Below are positions 53,633-64,000 of a stretch of 64,000 nt of DNA, piece after piece; position 1 is the stretch's first letter, and each line of letters starts with the position of its first letter. The notes beneath the pieces are model-generated. The model worked only from the letters and a program-made list of their open reading frames with translations. It was not told the DNA's origin and ran no database searches. Source of the DNA: Cherax quadricarinatus (taxonomy: Eukaryota > Arthropoda > Malacostraca > Decapoda > Parastacidae); assembly GCF_038502225.1 (NCBI RefSeq), contig NC_091378.1:1922744-1986743 (forward strand), written 5' to 3'. The translations under genes were made by a program, and so were the position numbers.

Positions 53633-55618
53633 CAGCCTCTCCTCGCTTAGCAATGTACTCATTAACCGACGCCTTGGACCATATTTATACCTAAATAATG
53701 TATATTAGAGCTGATTTCCTTTATTGTTTATTTCAATATACAGTACACTACTGTATAAACACTTAAAAATTTACCAGAAATGTTGCAAAGGTGACATTAA
53801 AACAATATCAAAGATGGCTGACAAACCCACTACCATTATAGTATGCTCCTCACTTAGCAACGAATTCGTTTAACGACATGGTCTTAGGAACGGAACTCAG
53901 TTGTTAAGCGAAGAGAGGCTGTATACTGTAGTAATTTACCTTATGAAAAATTGCAAATGACGTCCTGTTTGTCCCTCATCCAAATTACTTAATATCTAAC
54001 CCTTTATCTTTCAGTTGCCAATCAATTTATTAGTGCATATGGTGTTAAGTGAAGCATTAATCCCATAAGAGGTCTCAGTGCCTAGGGAAAAAGGTAATTA
54101 ACTTTCATAAAATTCATAGGTGCCACCTTGATCCTGGTGAAAGGCTCTTGATATTATTATTATAATCAAAAAGAAGCGCTAAGCCACAAGGGCTATACAG
54201 AGGGCTCTTGATAGAAGTGGCCCAAATTCCTTCTATTTTTTACTATCTTAACCAAGCACTAAACCCACCAAGGTCATACAGCACTGCAGGGTAAGATGTC
54301 CTAAAGGTGTATGTAATATGCTTGGTCAGAGACAAGCAAAGGTGATGAGTTAGTATGGGCAATGAGATGTGCTGAAGGGATGTATATTATAATCAAAACT
54401 AAGCTCAAAACCCACAAGGGTCAAAGGAAAGTATATTCAAAGTGTGTAATAAAGCAGTTGCTGACAAAGTCAAAGAGGGAGTTTTTCTTTCCTTTATTAT
54501 AATTGAAGCAATTTTTCCTTTAGATGAAGCCCAACTGCATTTTCCAAACCTTCCATGGGTTCAGGGCTTCACCATATTAAAGTTCATGGAGGGGGGAGCA
54601 CCAAGCCTTTACAAATCAATCACACAGTACCTGAGAAATGAGGCAATCTAATTTCCAGCAATGAATGAGAGCACTTTATTTCTTGTATCAAGAGTCCTTC
54701 ACTGGCATTAAGGCCCACAAAGGAATAATGTAAAGTATATTATTATAATCAAAAAGAAGCACTAATGTAAAGTATAATTGCCTAGCCATTTTAGTCAAGG
54801 TGAAGCACTGAACCCCTAGTGTTTATACATCACACAGGTAATGGGAGGCAATCAGTTTCAATCCAAGGAAGGGGAGGATGTCTGTCTTGGTTCACGAGTG
54901 CAACATTGACAAAGGCACTTTACAGTTTACACTCGGTGTTTAACCAATAGGGGCTGGGGACAACTGGAAGAGTGCAAAGCACTCAGGCTGAATTCAAGGA
55001 ATTGGAGCATAGGTCTAATTCCTTAAATCAAGAGGACTTCACCAGTATCAATTACCTCCCTTTGAGGGGTTCATATTGAGATTTCTATATTGCTCTTAAA
55101 AGGGGTGTATATATACAACTAAGCACTAATCATGGATTATAAATGTTCACTGAAGAGGGAGGGGGTTAAAACCTATAGGGGGTCTTACAGTGCCTTCAGA
55201 AATTAAAAGCATTTACAGCAAATCCAAGGGTAAGCCAAATATACCTTTTATGAGGCTGGGGAGTTTACACAGCACTCAGTTCATTTAAAATATACTAAAC
55301 CCCATGCAGGTCATACAGTAGTTAGAGAAGGGTTAGTGCATTCACAAAGGAGGATATATTCACAGGGAAGCACTAACCTAGTAGCACAGAGCACTTGGGA
55401 AATGAAGGTAATTTCACTTGAGCCAAGGGAAAGGAAGGTAGTGTAAATTTTAGTCCTTAAGTGGTATTTAAGTACCCCCCCCTTAAATTTATTACAAGAG
55501 AGGGATAATAAAGAAGTGCTAAACCACAAGGGCTAACAAAGGGGGTTAGAAATTCATGGGTGTCATAGCACCTGGGGAATGGGAGGTAGTCCAATTTCAA
55601 TCAAAGGGAAAAAATAAT
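53633..55618. other. Gene-free stretch dense in SINE-tail remnants
   Basis: Tail pieces such as AATCAAAAAGAAGCGCTAAG (about 54166-54185), reverse-oriented ACCCACAAGGGTCA blocks and GGTCATACAG blocks recur about every 100-200 bp, for example near 54145, 54250, 54390, 54735, 55180, 55300 and 55510. Just right of the Tigger T4 end is an inverted pair around CTCGCTTAGCAA and AAGCGAAGAGAGGCTGTA (53637-53930), probably another MITE. No credible coding region. Confidence 0.55.
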
Positions 55619-55832
55619 GTCTTAAGAGCATTATTATTATAATCAAAAAGAAGCGCTAAGCCACAAGGACTATACAGCGCTGCAGGGCAGGAAGGAAGCG
55701 AGGGCATCAGGTGGCAAAAGGGAGATGGATGAGCAACAGGTTACGGATAACAGCGGGGCAGTGGATGGTGAAAGGGTAAAGGGCAGCAAGAGACTGAACC
55801 AGAAAGGGCTGAGGGGAGTGCGAAAAGTATCA

Positions 55833-58800
55833 TCAGAGTTTGTGGAGTAAATCAGTCGTTGTCAAGAAGTCAATGAGAGAGTCAGGATTAAAGGAGGGTC
55901 CATCAGCAAGAAGGGAAGGTAAAGAGAGAGTAGGAGAACGAAGACGACGTTGGAGGTAAATTCTGCGTGCTCGTTGATAGAGAGGGCAGTCTAACAGAAT
56001 GTGGCTAATCGATACTGGAACTTGACACTGCTCACAGAGAGGAACAGGGTGCCTCTCCATGAGATACCCATGAGTAAGACGAGTGTGGCCAATGCGAAGG
56101 CGGGAGAGAGTGGTCTCCCAACCTCGGCACTGATGACAAGAAGACGGCCAGTAACCTATGCTCGGTTTAATAGAATGAAGTTTGTTACCGAGCAGAGTTG
56201 ACCAACGTTGTTGCCAACGGGTGCGAAGGTGGGTAGCTATTGCAGCAAAATAGTCCAGAAATGGAACACCTCGATAGGAAATTGGTAGGTCATATACTGC
56301 TGACCGCGCAGCAGTGTCTGCCTGTTCATTGCCCTGTACGTCGACATGACCAGGGACCCAACAAAAAACAATATCTTTATGTTTGGTAGAGATACGGCGT
56401 AGCCAAAGTTGGATACGGAGAACTAGGGGATGAGATGTATCAAATTTTCGTATAGCCTGTAGAGCACTAAGGGAGTCTGAGACTACTACAAATGATGACA
56501 CAGGCATAGATGCGATACGAATAAGTGCTGCAAGAATGGCATACAGTTCAGCAGTAAAAATGCTAGCTGAAGATAGTAAATGCCCTCGTACGACGCTGTC
56601 CGGAAACACTGCTGCGAATCCGACGCCGTCTGAAGACTTAGAGCCATCTGTGTACACAGCGGTGGCATGAGAATGAGTGTGGAAGTGATCAAGAAAAAGA
56701 GAGCGGGAAGCCACCGTAGGCAGTTGAGCTTTCGAGCAAGGGAGTGAGAAAGAACAGACCCGAACAGCTGGAACTTCCCAGGGGGGTAGGGAAAAGTGAG
56801 ATGCTACATGAACATATAAAGGTGGTAACTGAAGGGAAGACAAGAGTGAAAGTAGGCGAAGAGAAAAGGGACGGAGCAAACAGGGGCGGCGAACGAATAA
56901 AGAATGTCTACTAATATCGGTGACCATTCTATAAATGGAAGGATTGTGTAGATCGTGAGAGCGTACATAGTAACGAAGGCAATGGGCATCACGGCGATCA
57001 GACAAGGATGGAACATTTGCTTCTGTATAGAGGCTCTCAACAGGGGAAGAGCGAAAAGCACCAAGGCACAAACGTAAGCCTTGGTGATGGATAGAGTTAA
57101 GGCTAGAGAGAGTAGCAGGAGAGGCCGCGGAATAAATCTGGTCGCCATAATCGAGTTTCGATAAAACGAGGGCTGAATGTAGGCGAAGCAGAGTTCGACG
57201 ATCAGCTCCCCAGGAAAGATGAGCAAGGGTTTTAAGAAGGTTTAGCCGGCTGTGACAAGTTGCCTTCAGAGAGGTAATGTGAGGTTTCCAGGTTAACCGA
57301 CGGTCAAAGAGAAGGCCTAGAAACCTGACTGTATCACGTTCGGGGATACGGGAGCCATAGAGATACAAAGGATGATCGGAGATAACAGAGCGTCTAGTGA
57401 AAGTAATTTGGTGAGTTTTGGTACTTGAAAATTTAAACCCATGTGTGGTGGCCCAAGTGGAAACACGGTCGACCGCATGCTGGAGAGAAACTGCAATAAG
57501 GTGACAGTCAGCGCCTGCACAAGCAATAGCGAAGTCATCAACATAGAGTGATGACCAAATATTGGGTGGAAGAACAGAGGCCAAATCATTTATAGCAAGG
57601 AGAAAAAGTGTTGTGCTTAGAACACATCCCTGAGGGACACCTTCAGCTTGGACGAAGTCCGGGGAAAGAACATTATTGACTCGAACACGGAAATGTCTGT
57701 CAGTTAAAAAGTTCTTAAGGAAGGATGGTAGATTGCCTCGGAGGCCTAAGGAATGGGCCTGGGCCAAAATATTATACCTCCAAGTTGTGTCATATGCCTT
57801 CTCAAGGTCGAAAAATATGGCAATAACTGAGTGATTATTCGCAAAGGCATTACGAACATACGTATCCAAGCGTAGTAAGGGGTCTATGGTAGAACGACCC
57901 TTACGAAAGCCATATTGACTAGCGGAGAGACTGTTGCGAGTCTCTAAATACCACATTAAACGTCGATTTACGAGGCGTTCCATCACTTTGCAAACTGCAC
58001 TTGTAAGAGCGATGGGGCGATAGTGGGAGGCATCATGTCCTGTAGTACCCGGTTTGCGGAAAGGGAGAACAATGGCAGATTTCCACAGCTGGGGAAGAAC
58101 TCCTTGTGCCCAAATAAGATTGAAGAGGTGTAAGAGGACTACAAGGGCTGACCGATGTAAATGTTGTAACATACGAATATGAATGTCATCAGGCCCAGCT
58201 GCCGATGATCGGCAAGCTGAGAGCGTTGCCTCCAGTTCTTGAAGTGTAAAAGGCACATTATACTGTTCTTCTCCGAGAGAAGAAAAGTCCAAGGGTACTA
58301 ACTCTCTGGCAGACTTTGAGGAAAGAAACGAGGGGCATAGATGGAGCCCTCGGGAAATACGGACCAGATGTGTGCCAAGTTCAATGGCAACGTCGAGAGG
58401 GTTTGCTATATCAACACCAGTGACCCGTAGAACAGGAGCCGGGTCAGGAGAGTATTTACCACTCAATTTCCTCACTTTTTTCCAGACTGCACTCATAGAA
58501 GAAGCAGAGGTGATGGTGGAAACATAGTCTCGCCAACAAGTGCGTTTAGCTTCACGGATGACACGGCGCGCGATCGCACGCTTCTGCTTAAAATCAACAA
58601 GTCTCTCAGCGGTTCTATTGTACCGGTACCTGCCCCATGCAGCACGTTTCAAACGTACTGCACGAGCACAAGCAGGAGACCACCAAGGCACGCACTTCTG
58701 AGAATGCCTGCCTGAGGTTTGGGGTATAGAATGAGAAGCTGCGGTATAAACTGATGTCGAGAAGATGTGTAGGAGCTCATCAATGGAGGATGAAGAAGGA

Positions 58801-59534
58801 ACCTCACTAAAAGCAGTGAGGTGTGAGTAAAGATCCCAATTTGCCCGATCAAATTGCCAGCGAGGGCTACGGGAAGGTGGTGAATAGTAAGGAGAAGTAA
58901 GAATGATCGGAAAATGATCGCTGTCATGTAAGTCTGGTAGAACAGACCAGGTGAAGTCTAGTGCAGTGGAGGAAGAGCAGACTGATAGATCGATGCAAGA
59001 GAGAGTATGAGTACGAGGATCAAAATGGGTGGGAGTACCCGTATTTAAAACATGGAGGGGGTGAGAGGCAAGAAAAGCCTCCAACTGAATGCCACGTGAG
59101 TCACAATGAGACCCCCCCCAGAGGAAATGGTGGGCATTAAAATCACCAAGTAACAGAAGTGGTGGTGGTAAGGATGAAACAAGAAAGGCAAAGTCTGGGA
59201 TAGAAAATGCTCGAGAAGGAGAGAGATATAAAGAACATATTGTAAACCACTTATTCAAGTGGATACGGGCTGCAGTGTAATGCAGCGAGGTATGGACAAA
59301 TAGTTGACAGTACGGAATATCATTGCGTAGAAGAAGGGCACTTTCATTAAAGGTCCCATCTGAGAAAGGATCCGAAGAATACAATAAATTATAGCCTGAG
59401 ATAGGATGGAAAACAGCCGAGTGTAATTTTGGTTCTTGTAAGCAAGCACCAACAGGGGAAAACCTGGAAAGCAACATCTGAAGCTCACCCCGATTACCCC
59501 TGAGGCCGCGGATATTCCACTGTAAATAGGCCAT
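55833..59534 (-). CDS. LINE ORF2: endonuclease, reverse transcriptase, RNase H
   Basis: 1233 codons from an ATG, 44 bp after ORF1. The APE endonuclease starts at once (QWNIRGLRG) with GDFNAH (D131, N133) and SDHFPI. The RT follows (AAGPDDI, YRPIALTS, QYGFRKGRS, EGVPQGCVLS) with catalytic YVDD at 664-667. RNase H has YTDGSK (D963), AELYAI, SDSLSAL and WVPGHVDVQGNEQAD. A C-terminal Cys/His block (CHQCRG, LCEQCQ, HILLDC) ends the protein. All catalytic motifs look intact. RNase H places it near the I group; the exact clade is uncertain. Confidence 0.94.
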   Translation of the reverse strand: MAYLQWNIRGLRGNRGELQMLLSRFSPVGACLQEPKLHSAVFHPISGYNLLYSSDPFSDGTFNESALLLRNDIPYCQLFVHTSLHYTAARIHLNKWFTICSLYLSPSRAFSIPDFAFLVSSLPPPLLLLGDFNAHHFLWGGSHCDSRGIQLEAFLASHPLHVLNTGTPTHFDPRTHTLSCIDLSVCSSSTALDFTWSVLPDLHDSDHFPIILTSPYYSPPSRSPRWQFDRANWDLYSHLTAFSEVPSSSSIDELLHIFSTSVYTAASHSIPQTSGRHSQKCVPWWSPACARAVRLKRAAWGRYRYNRTAERLVDFKQKRAIARRVIREAKRTCWRDYVSTITSASSMSAVWKKVRKLSGKYSPDPAPVLRVTGVDIANPLDVAIELGTHLVRISRGLHLCPSFLSSKSARELVPLDFSSLGEEQYNVPFTLQELEATLSACRSSAAGPDDIHIRMLQHLHRSALVVLLHLFNLIWAQGVLPQLWKSAIVLPFRKPGTTGHDASHYRPIALTSAVCKVMERLVNRRLMWYLETRNSLSASQYGFRKGRSTIDPLLRLDTYVRNAFANNHSVIAIFFDLEKAYDTTWRYNILAQAHSLGLRGNLPSFLKNFLTDRHFRVRVNNVLSPDFVQAEGVPQGCVLSTTLFLLAINDLASVLPPNIWSSLYVDDFAIACAGADCHLIAVSLQHAVDRVSTWATTHGFKFSSTKTHQITFTRRSVISDHPLYLYGSRIPERDTVRFLGLLFDRRLTWKPHITSLKATCHSRLNLLKTLAHLSWGADRRTLLRLHSALVLSKLDYGDQIYSAASPATLSSLNSIHHQGLRLCLGAFRSSPVESLYTEANVPSLSDRRDAHCLRYYVRSHDLHNPSIYRMVTDISRHSLFVRRPCLLRPFSLRLLSLLSSLQLPPLYVHVASHFSLPPWEVPAVRVCSFSLPCSKAQLPTVASRSLFLDHFHTHSHATAVYTDGSKSSDGVGFAAVFPDSVVRGHLLSSASIFTAELYAILAALIRIASMPVSSFVVVSDSLSALQAIRKFDTSHPLVLRIQLWLRRISTKHKDIVFCWVPGHVDVQGNEQADTAARSAVYDLPISYRGVPFLDYFAAIATHLRTRWQQRWSTLLGNKLHSIKPSIGYWPSSCHQCRGWETTLSRLRIGHTRLTHGYLMERHPVPLCEQCQVPVSISHILLDCPLYQRARRIYLQRRLRSPTLSLPSLLADGPSFNPDSLIDFLTTTDLLHKL

Positions 59535-59578
59535 GATTGGCGATGAAGAAAATATCAGGAATCTGTAGGTAAAGGCAC

Positions 59579-61510
59579 CTACGGACTAGAGGGGTTAGAA
59601 AAGTCAACGTGTGGTGGCATTGGAAGATGTTCAAGTAGCGAAGGAACGGAGCGTTGCGAAGAATGGGGTTGTGAAGATGGAGGAGAGGGAAGAGAAGGAA
59701 CAGGAAGTGAATCAGTGTCCATTGAAGGTTTAGTCTCTGCAATATATTCTGAAATGGCTTCAAGTGTTTCTGAATTCAAAGATGTATGGGAAACCATATT
59801 GGAGATAGGAGGAGGAGGGTGAGTAAAGATTGGGACAGTAATGGACTGTACCAAAGTAGAGGGGGAGGGAAAAGTGTAAGGGACTGGAGATGAAGTGTGG
59901 GGGGGGACAGAAGAGGTAGAAACCTGGGAGGTGACAGAAGAGGGAGAAACTTGGGAGGGGACGGGGGTGGAAGGCATAGTACGAGGAGGAGGGTGAATCT
60001 CCACACTTGTAATAGAGCCAGAGAGAGGGGAAGAACTAGGTACAGAGACTGGGAAGGTAACGTGTGGAGGTGGAAGAAGGGAAGGAAGGGGCAAAGAAGA
60101 TTTGAGCAATGTGGATTTTTTGGACTTCTGAGTAGAGGGGCGATTGGTATTAGGTGTCGTACGAGGTCTTGTCGATACTGGGGCTTGTGAGGAAGGACGC
60201 GAAGATGTGAGAACAGACTGAGTTGTAGTCGGGACGTCAGAGCCAAGGACAGCAAAAGGATTAGATGCCGTAATGGCTATGGGAGGGGTAACAACAGAGG
60301 CTGCAGAAGATGGGACCCCAGAAGTGGGGGGATGTTTGGAAACACGAGAATAAGAAACACGGGGTAGTCTCCCTTGGAGGCGGAGATGAGTAACTGCCAT
60401 AGCATAAGGGAGACCTTCTGCCTCTTTGAGGCAACGGATTTCACGTTCATTTAAGTAGACCTGGCAACGGCGGGAGTACGAAGGGTGAGCTTCATTACAA
60501 TTAAGGCAAGATGGAGGTTGACTGCAAGATGTATTAGAATGGTTGTCGGCACCACAGACTGGGCATTCGGCCATAGATCTGCAATATTTCGCTGGGTGAC
60601 CAAAACACCAGCAATTTCTACATTGTTGCGGTGTAGGTATCACCTTTCGAACTTGTAACCGATGTCCCGCGACATATACAGAGGACGGGAGTTCTCGGCT
60701 GTCAAAAGTTAAACGAGCCACATTGCAAGGGTAACGTCTCCGCCCCCGGGCAGGAAGGACATAAGTGTCTACTTTGAGGATTGGGAGATCCTGGAGTTCC
60801 AGCTGTTCAAAAATGTCATTGCCACATGACTGGAAATTCTGTTGGACTATGGTATGGGGCAGAATGACAGTACCACTACAAGAATTGAGAGAAAGATGTT
60901 TTTCAATAGTGATAGGAGTAGTATCGATATTCGAAAGGAGAGAAAGATCATGAGCTTGGGTAGCATTCTGGACAGTGACGATGCGCGTACCGCTCTTGAG
61001 AGCGTGAAATGAAATATCTCTGCCAACATGACGCAGGAGCGCTTTGGCAATACTATGGTCAGAAAGGTAGGCAGAAGAAGAAGTTGGTCTTAAAGTAAAG
61101 AATTTAGTCCATTGTGTGGTCCGAAACTGAGCGTGGAGAGGGAGTGCTTGACGTGTCGGTCGTTTCCGAGTAGAATGGGAAGGTAACGACGGAGCATCAT
61201 CAGGAGATTGACGTTGGCGTTTAGGAGTAGGACCGGAGTTGGTCCGGCATGAAATGGGTGGGCGATTCGAAAATTGCCTTACCGTAGAGGGAGAAGCCGG
61301 AAGCATAGTCAAAGGAGAGCGGAGTTCAGACAAATCGAAGGAGTCAGTCGAAGCCCCGGTACCTGAAGCGGGTGAGGAAACAGCACCAGCAAGAGGTACA
61401 GGGGCATCAGGAGTGTCCGAAGAGTGGTCTAAACACAAGGCAGGGTCAGAATGGGGTGCGGTATCAAGAAGGGGCCCGGGGGTAGTGGTTTCATGGACTA
61501 GGGCTGCCAT
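59579..61510 (-). CDS. LINE ORF1: Gag-like RNA-binding protein with zinc knuckles
   Basis: 643 codons from ATG at 61510 in good context (AACCATGG). The frame is open further upstream but reads low-complexity Phe code, so this start is preferred. The N-terminal part is Ser/Pro-rich with basic patches (KRQRQSPD, HSTRKRPTRQ). A central fold is followed by three cysteine knuckles: CRNCWCFGHPAKYC, CPVCGADNHSNTSC and CLNCNEAHPSYSRRC. The C-terminal third is Pro/Ser/Thr-rich and probably disordered. It would coat element RNA in the cytoplasm for delivery to the nucleus. Confidence 0.9.
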   Translation of the reverse strand: MAALVHETTTPGPLLDTAPHSDPALCLDHSSDTPDAPVPLAGAVSSPASGTGASTDSFDLSELRSPLTMLPASPSTVRQFSNRPPISCRTNSGPTPKRQRQSPDDAPSLPSHSTRKRPTRQALPLHAQFRTTQWTKFFTLRPTSSSAYLSDHSIAKALLRHVGRDISFHALKSGTRIVTVQNATQAHDLSLLSNIDTTPITIEKHLSLNSCSGTVILPHTIVQQNFQSCGNDIFEQLELQDLPILKVDTYVLPARGRRRYPCNVARLTFDSRELPSSVYVAGHRLQVRKVIPTPQQCRNCWCFGHPAKYCRSMAECPVCGADNHSNTSCSQPPSCLNCNEAHPSYSRRCQVYLNEREIRCLKEAEGLPYAMAVTHLRLQGRLPRVSYSRVSKHPPTSGVPSSAASVVTPPIAITASNPFAVLGSDVPTTTQSVLTSSRPSSQAPVSTRPRTTPNTNRPSTQKSKKSTLLKSSLPLPSLLPPPHVTFPVSVPSSSPLSGSITSVEIHPPPRTMPSTPVPSQVSPSSVTSQVSTSSVPPHTSSPVPYTFPSPSTLVQSITVPIFTHPPPPISNMVSHTSLNSETLEAISEYIAETKPSMDTDSLPVPSLPSPPSSQPHSSQRSVPSLLEHLPMPPHVDFSNPSSP

Positions 61511-62233
61511 GGTTAGGTTACTCCTTTGCTTTTTGTTTTTAAGAAAAAAAAAGAAAGAAGAAAATAAAAACAAAAAAAAGAATAAAAAAAGGGGGGAGCG
61601 GGGGGGAATAGTTCCCAGGAGGAATGAAAGGGCCGGAAATCTCCCTCCGCGCCCAAGAGGACTCGACACCGCTAGTAGCGCAGATGCAGCATGGAACCCG
61701 TGCCATACCCTACCCTTCATGCCAGTAAACCAGCAATCCGGGATAGCAACCTCACATCTGCCGAGCTACCTCGGTGGACAAAAGAGAGGGCGGCCGGATA
61801 TCCGCCACAAAGCATACCTCCTTCAGCCACCACCCCCGGAATCCGAAAGGTGGCTTCCAGAGATACACCCGTCGCCCAAAAGACACCCAAAGCTACTCCG
61901 GGATACCGGAGAGGGATCGGGACATCCCTAGGCAATCCAGATTCCACGGCAAACTACGCCACCGCTAAGAAACCTCAACGGAATGGGATCGACCCCGGTG
62001 TCCTTTCCCCTACCTAGGAACTAGCGCGCCTGTGGGAGAAATCACGAAGGCTAAAAAGAGGAAGGGCAAAAGGGAGGGGTGAGGAGGAGGAGGAGGAATG
62101 GAAAAAGGGGAGGATGGGATAGGGGAGGGGAGAATGGGGGGTAATTAGGTTCGGTCTGAGGAAGAAGACCGACAGGGCTAATTCCTCAGACCAAGAGCCT
62201 CTTCACCACGCCAAGGAGCCCCCCTTGAAGAGG
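61511..62233 (-). promoter_or_regulatory. LINE-I 5' UTR
   Basis: About 720 bp with a purine/pyrimidine-asymmetric region next to the start. The outer 100 bp (CTTCAAGGGGGGCTCCTTGG, GAGGCTCTTGGTCTGAGGAATT) resembles the beginning of the SINE-like element at 45122. An internal promoter is expected for this LINE type but no specific box is identified. Confidence 0.65.
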
Positions 62234-62445
62234 GTCTTAAGAGCAAATCCATCAACATGAAGGCACTTCCATCAAGGGGTCCATGCATGGAAAATTAAAG
62301 GCAGTATTAGTACAGTAAGCCAACCTAGCAAGGGAAGCTCTAGGCAAGGCATTATATTATACCCTTACCCTCTACTTTCTCATGAAGGAGTCTGCCCTGA
62401 AGGAGTTAAATGGGGACTAGATAGCAAGAACTTTAGCAATCAATT

Positions 62446-62451
62446 TTTATT
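62446..62451 (-). terminator. Poly-A signal of the minus-strand host gene
   Basis: AATAAA on the minus strand, about 1.2 kb beyond the stop of the exon at 63663. Cleavage would fall around 62425-62435. Confidence 0.55.
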
Positions 62452-63662
62452 GTAAAAGCTTCTGTACAACATACAGGCAGGAATAAATAACCAACTCAAA
62501 ACCATGAATTAATGGTCACTGGGCATCAGCATATGAATAGAGCAACATCCATATTCACTTAAATGCACACAAGTATCTACACTGCATGTTTACTGCCAAA
62601 TCAACATTTTCCTCACTAAAAGAATATTCCTTATTAGCAAAGGAATCTTATTTTTTGCCTTGGCCAATGTGCAGTACAATGCAAAACTGCACTATCAGTG
62701 CAATGTGCAGTCAGACCAATATGAAAGCCCTTACCCCCTCCCACCCCTAATCCTTTCCCTTACAAAAATGTTGAACTTCATTTCAAACTATGCTTAACAA
62801 AAATACTGTATTCAACTAAGTTTCCTACCAGACAAGTAGTAATCTTAAAATTAATTTAAATTCAGCTTTTTACTAAAGACATTACAAAAATTACACTTAT
62901 CAATAAGGAATGGAGTAAATACATTAGTCTACTAATAAAAGTCTGCATAAAGATTCTTTATATACCATAAGGCATTACCTCAGTTTTAAGATTATATAAC
63001 CCATAGTTCCCTTGCCTAATGGTGAAGGATGGTATGACAAACATTTTGGAACCAATTAGTCTGTCATGCAAGTTAGAATAAATTAATTTCTATTAAATTT
63101 TTTAGATGTATAAAATCCCTCTTAAAGTTAACAAAACCAAAAATAAATGCTACAAGAAACTGATGTGCATATTATAGGAACTACAGAAAAAAAAGTGGTT
63201 CCTTAAAAAAAAAAAAAAATTAAGTACTGCAGTACTTTATATTTTCATCAATTTTTTCCAACCTGAAGAAATGACCAGACATGCTTCAGACTACCAAAGC
63301 TTAAATACTGAAGCAATAGACCAACTTCTTTCAACTGCCCTTTTGTTCTTAATGATCCTACCCTGACTAGGTTATACTGTAATGGTGCAAATATAACAAG
63401 ATCACAACACCTTTACAAAAAATAAAATAAAGTACTTTTTTATAACATTTAGACAAAAATATTTTCATTACCAAAAAAACAAAAAAACAGCAAAGTTCAT
63501 AACATAATTACTGAGTTTTGCATAAAAATGCTTATACTGTAATAATTAGTATCATAAGGCCTCATATAAAAGTCCAATCATAAAATCTGCTCCTTTTTCA
63601 AAACATGAGCTCTATTACCACTTCTGTCTCTAGCATACTTTAACATTAAAATTCAATGTAGT
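62452..63662 (-). other. Probable 3' UTR of the minus-strand host gene
   Basis: AT-rich, free of the LINE, Tigger and piggyBac repeats that fill the rest of the window, which fits transcribed UTR. No open frame of note. Confidence 0.55.
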
Positions 63663-63713
63663 TTAGTCTCTTCGAACCTTGCGAAGCCTGGGAGAAGTAC
63701 GAATCTGACCATC
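63663..63713 (-). CDS. Last coding exon of a minus-strand host gene
   Basis: The minus-strand acceptor GTATTTTCAG precedes 16 codons and TAA. In the frame that gives a basic tail the peptide is DGQIRTSPRLRKVRRD. The other two frames give no such compact end, but the phase cannot be checked because the upstream exon is outside the window. Gene identity not recognised. The basic C-terminus may be a nuclear localisation or nucleic-acid-binding tail. Confidence 0.5.
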   Translation of the reverse strand, partial: DGQIRTSPRLRKVRRD

Positions 63714-63877
63714 CTGAAAATACAAAATCAAATTAGTGTTAAACCCAAAAGGGTCCCTGAAATTAAAAAATAATGAAAACTTACTACTAATACTAAGCTT
63801 TCTCTATTTCCTTCTTTAAAAGGAAATACAAATTTACTTTAAAAGGTTCACATGGGGATTTTTAATTCTATGTTGGT

Positions 63878-64000
63878 GTTCCTCTCAAGGAAGGTTCCTT
63901 GATGTTGGTGAGGGGTTCTTGATTTAGGGAATTGGATCTGTGCTCCAGTTCCCCAAATTAAGCCTGAATGCCTTCCACATCCCCCCCCCCAGGCGCTGTA
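63878..64000 (+). mobile_element. SINE-like element built from LINE-I ends, partial
   Basis: Begins CTCTCAAGGAAGGTTCCTTG and runs nearly identical to 45122-45237 up to AGGCGCTGTA at the window edge. It lies in the intron of the minus-strand gene. Confidence 0.85.

Larger units (their letters stand above)
55631..62233 (-). mobile_element. Full-length two-ORF LINE with RNase H (I/Jockey group)
   Basis: A 12-bp duplication GTCTTAAGAGCA lies at 55619-55630 and 62234-62245. On the minus strand: 5' UTR (62233-61511), ORF1, 44-bp gap, ORF2, 3' UTR of about 200 bp ending in GCTTAGCGCTTC, TTGATTATAATAATAAT. Both frames are open and the tail is short and AT-rich. It is unrelated to the RTE-like LINEs here. 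Its insertion site is a SINE-rich region right of the host gene. Confidence 0.95.

Noticed and set aside
54442..54651. 69-codon plus-strand frame
   Set aside because: No motif, lies in SINE-remnant-rich sequence, no splice sites that would extend it.
59897..60190. Gly/Arg-rich plus-strand frame
   Set aside because: Antisense of the Pro/Ser-rich C-terminal part of LINE ORF1.
61239..61931. 230-codon plus-strand frame at the 5' end of LINE-I
   Set aside because: Antisense to ORF1 and the 5' UTR; low-complexity Lys/Glu run and no recognisable domain.

Overview
This is eukaryotic, intron-rich, repeat-saturated DNA, most likely from a decapod crustacean (crayfish, prawn or crab type). The inference rests on spliced exons with GT-AG borders, long introns, LINE, Tigger, piggyBac and Ty3/Gypsy elements, and short repeats that I remember from decapod genomes. 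It is not proven. I see no rRNA, tRNA, CRISPR array or prokaryotic gene.

Host genes occupy little of the window. A plus-strand gene has five phase-compatible exons (6520-6704, 7024-7252, 21488-22085, 23384-23502, 51000-51145, the last with the stop). They encode about 425 residues of an unrecognised, Ser/Asn/acid-rich protein. Its 14 kb and 27 kb introns consist almost entirely of nested transposons. A minus-strand gene enters at the right edge with only its last coding exon (63663-63713) and about 1.2 kb of 3' UTR.

Mobile DNA by region: 1-6050 is an RTE-like LINE of subfamily B (minus) split by a full-length subfamily A LINE (241-3838, intact ORF). 7634-9971 is a decayed Tigger. 10347-15075 is a non-autonomous piggyBac relative split by an intact B LINE (10951-14668). 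15790-21390 is a short LINE-derived element split by a B LINE, itself split at TTAA by a piggyBac (17605-20539). 23952-38801 is an A LINE containing a fold-back element and a Gypsy LTR element (26776-37968), which in turn holds another A LINE, a Tigger derivative and a mini-LINE. 40841-44358 is a decayed A LINE. 45370-50592 is a B LINE with at least five insertions, one a Tigger with an intact 596-residue transposase. 52484-53630 is a deleted Tigger. 55631-62233 is a full-length, apparently intact two-ORF LINE of the I/Jockey group with RNase H.

Three themes stand out. First, both LINE lineages are accompanied by short elements made of only the parent's 5' end and 3' tail. Second, the Tigger copies differ in a motif repeated through both ends, as if the binding-site set had been replaced together. 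Third, insertion order can be read from intact target duplications (TTAA, TA, 5-bp LTR, 7-15 bp LINE).
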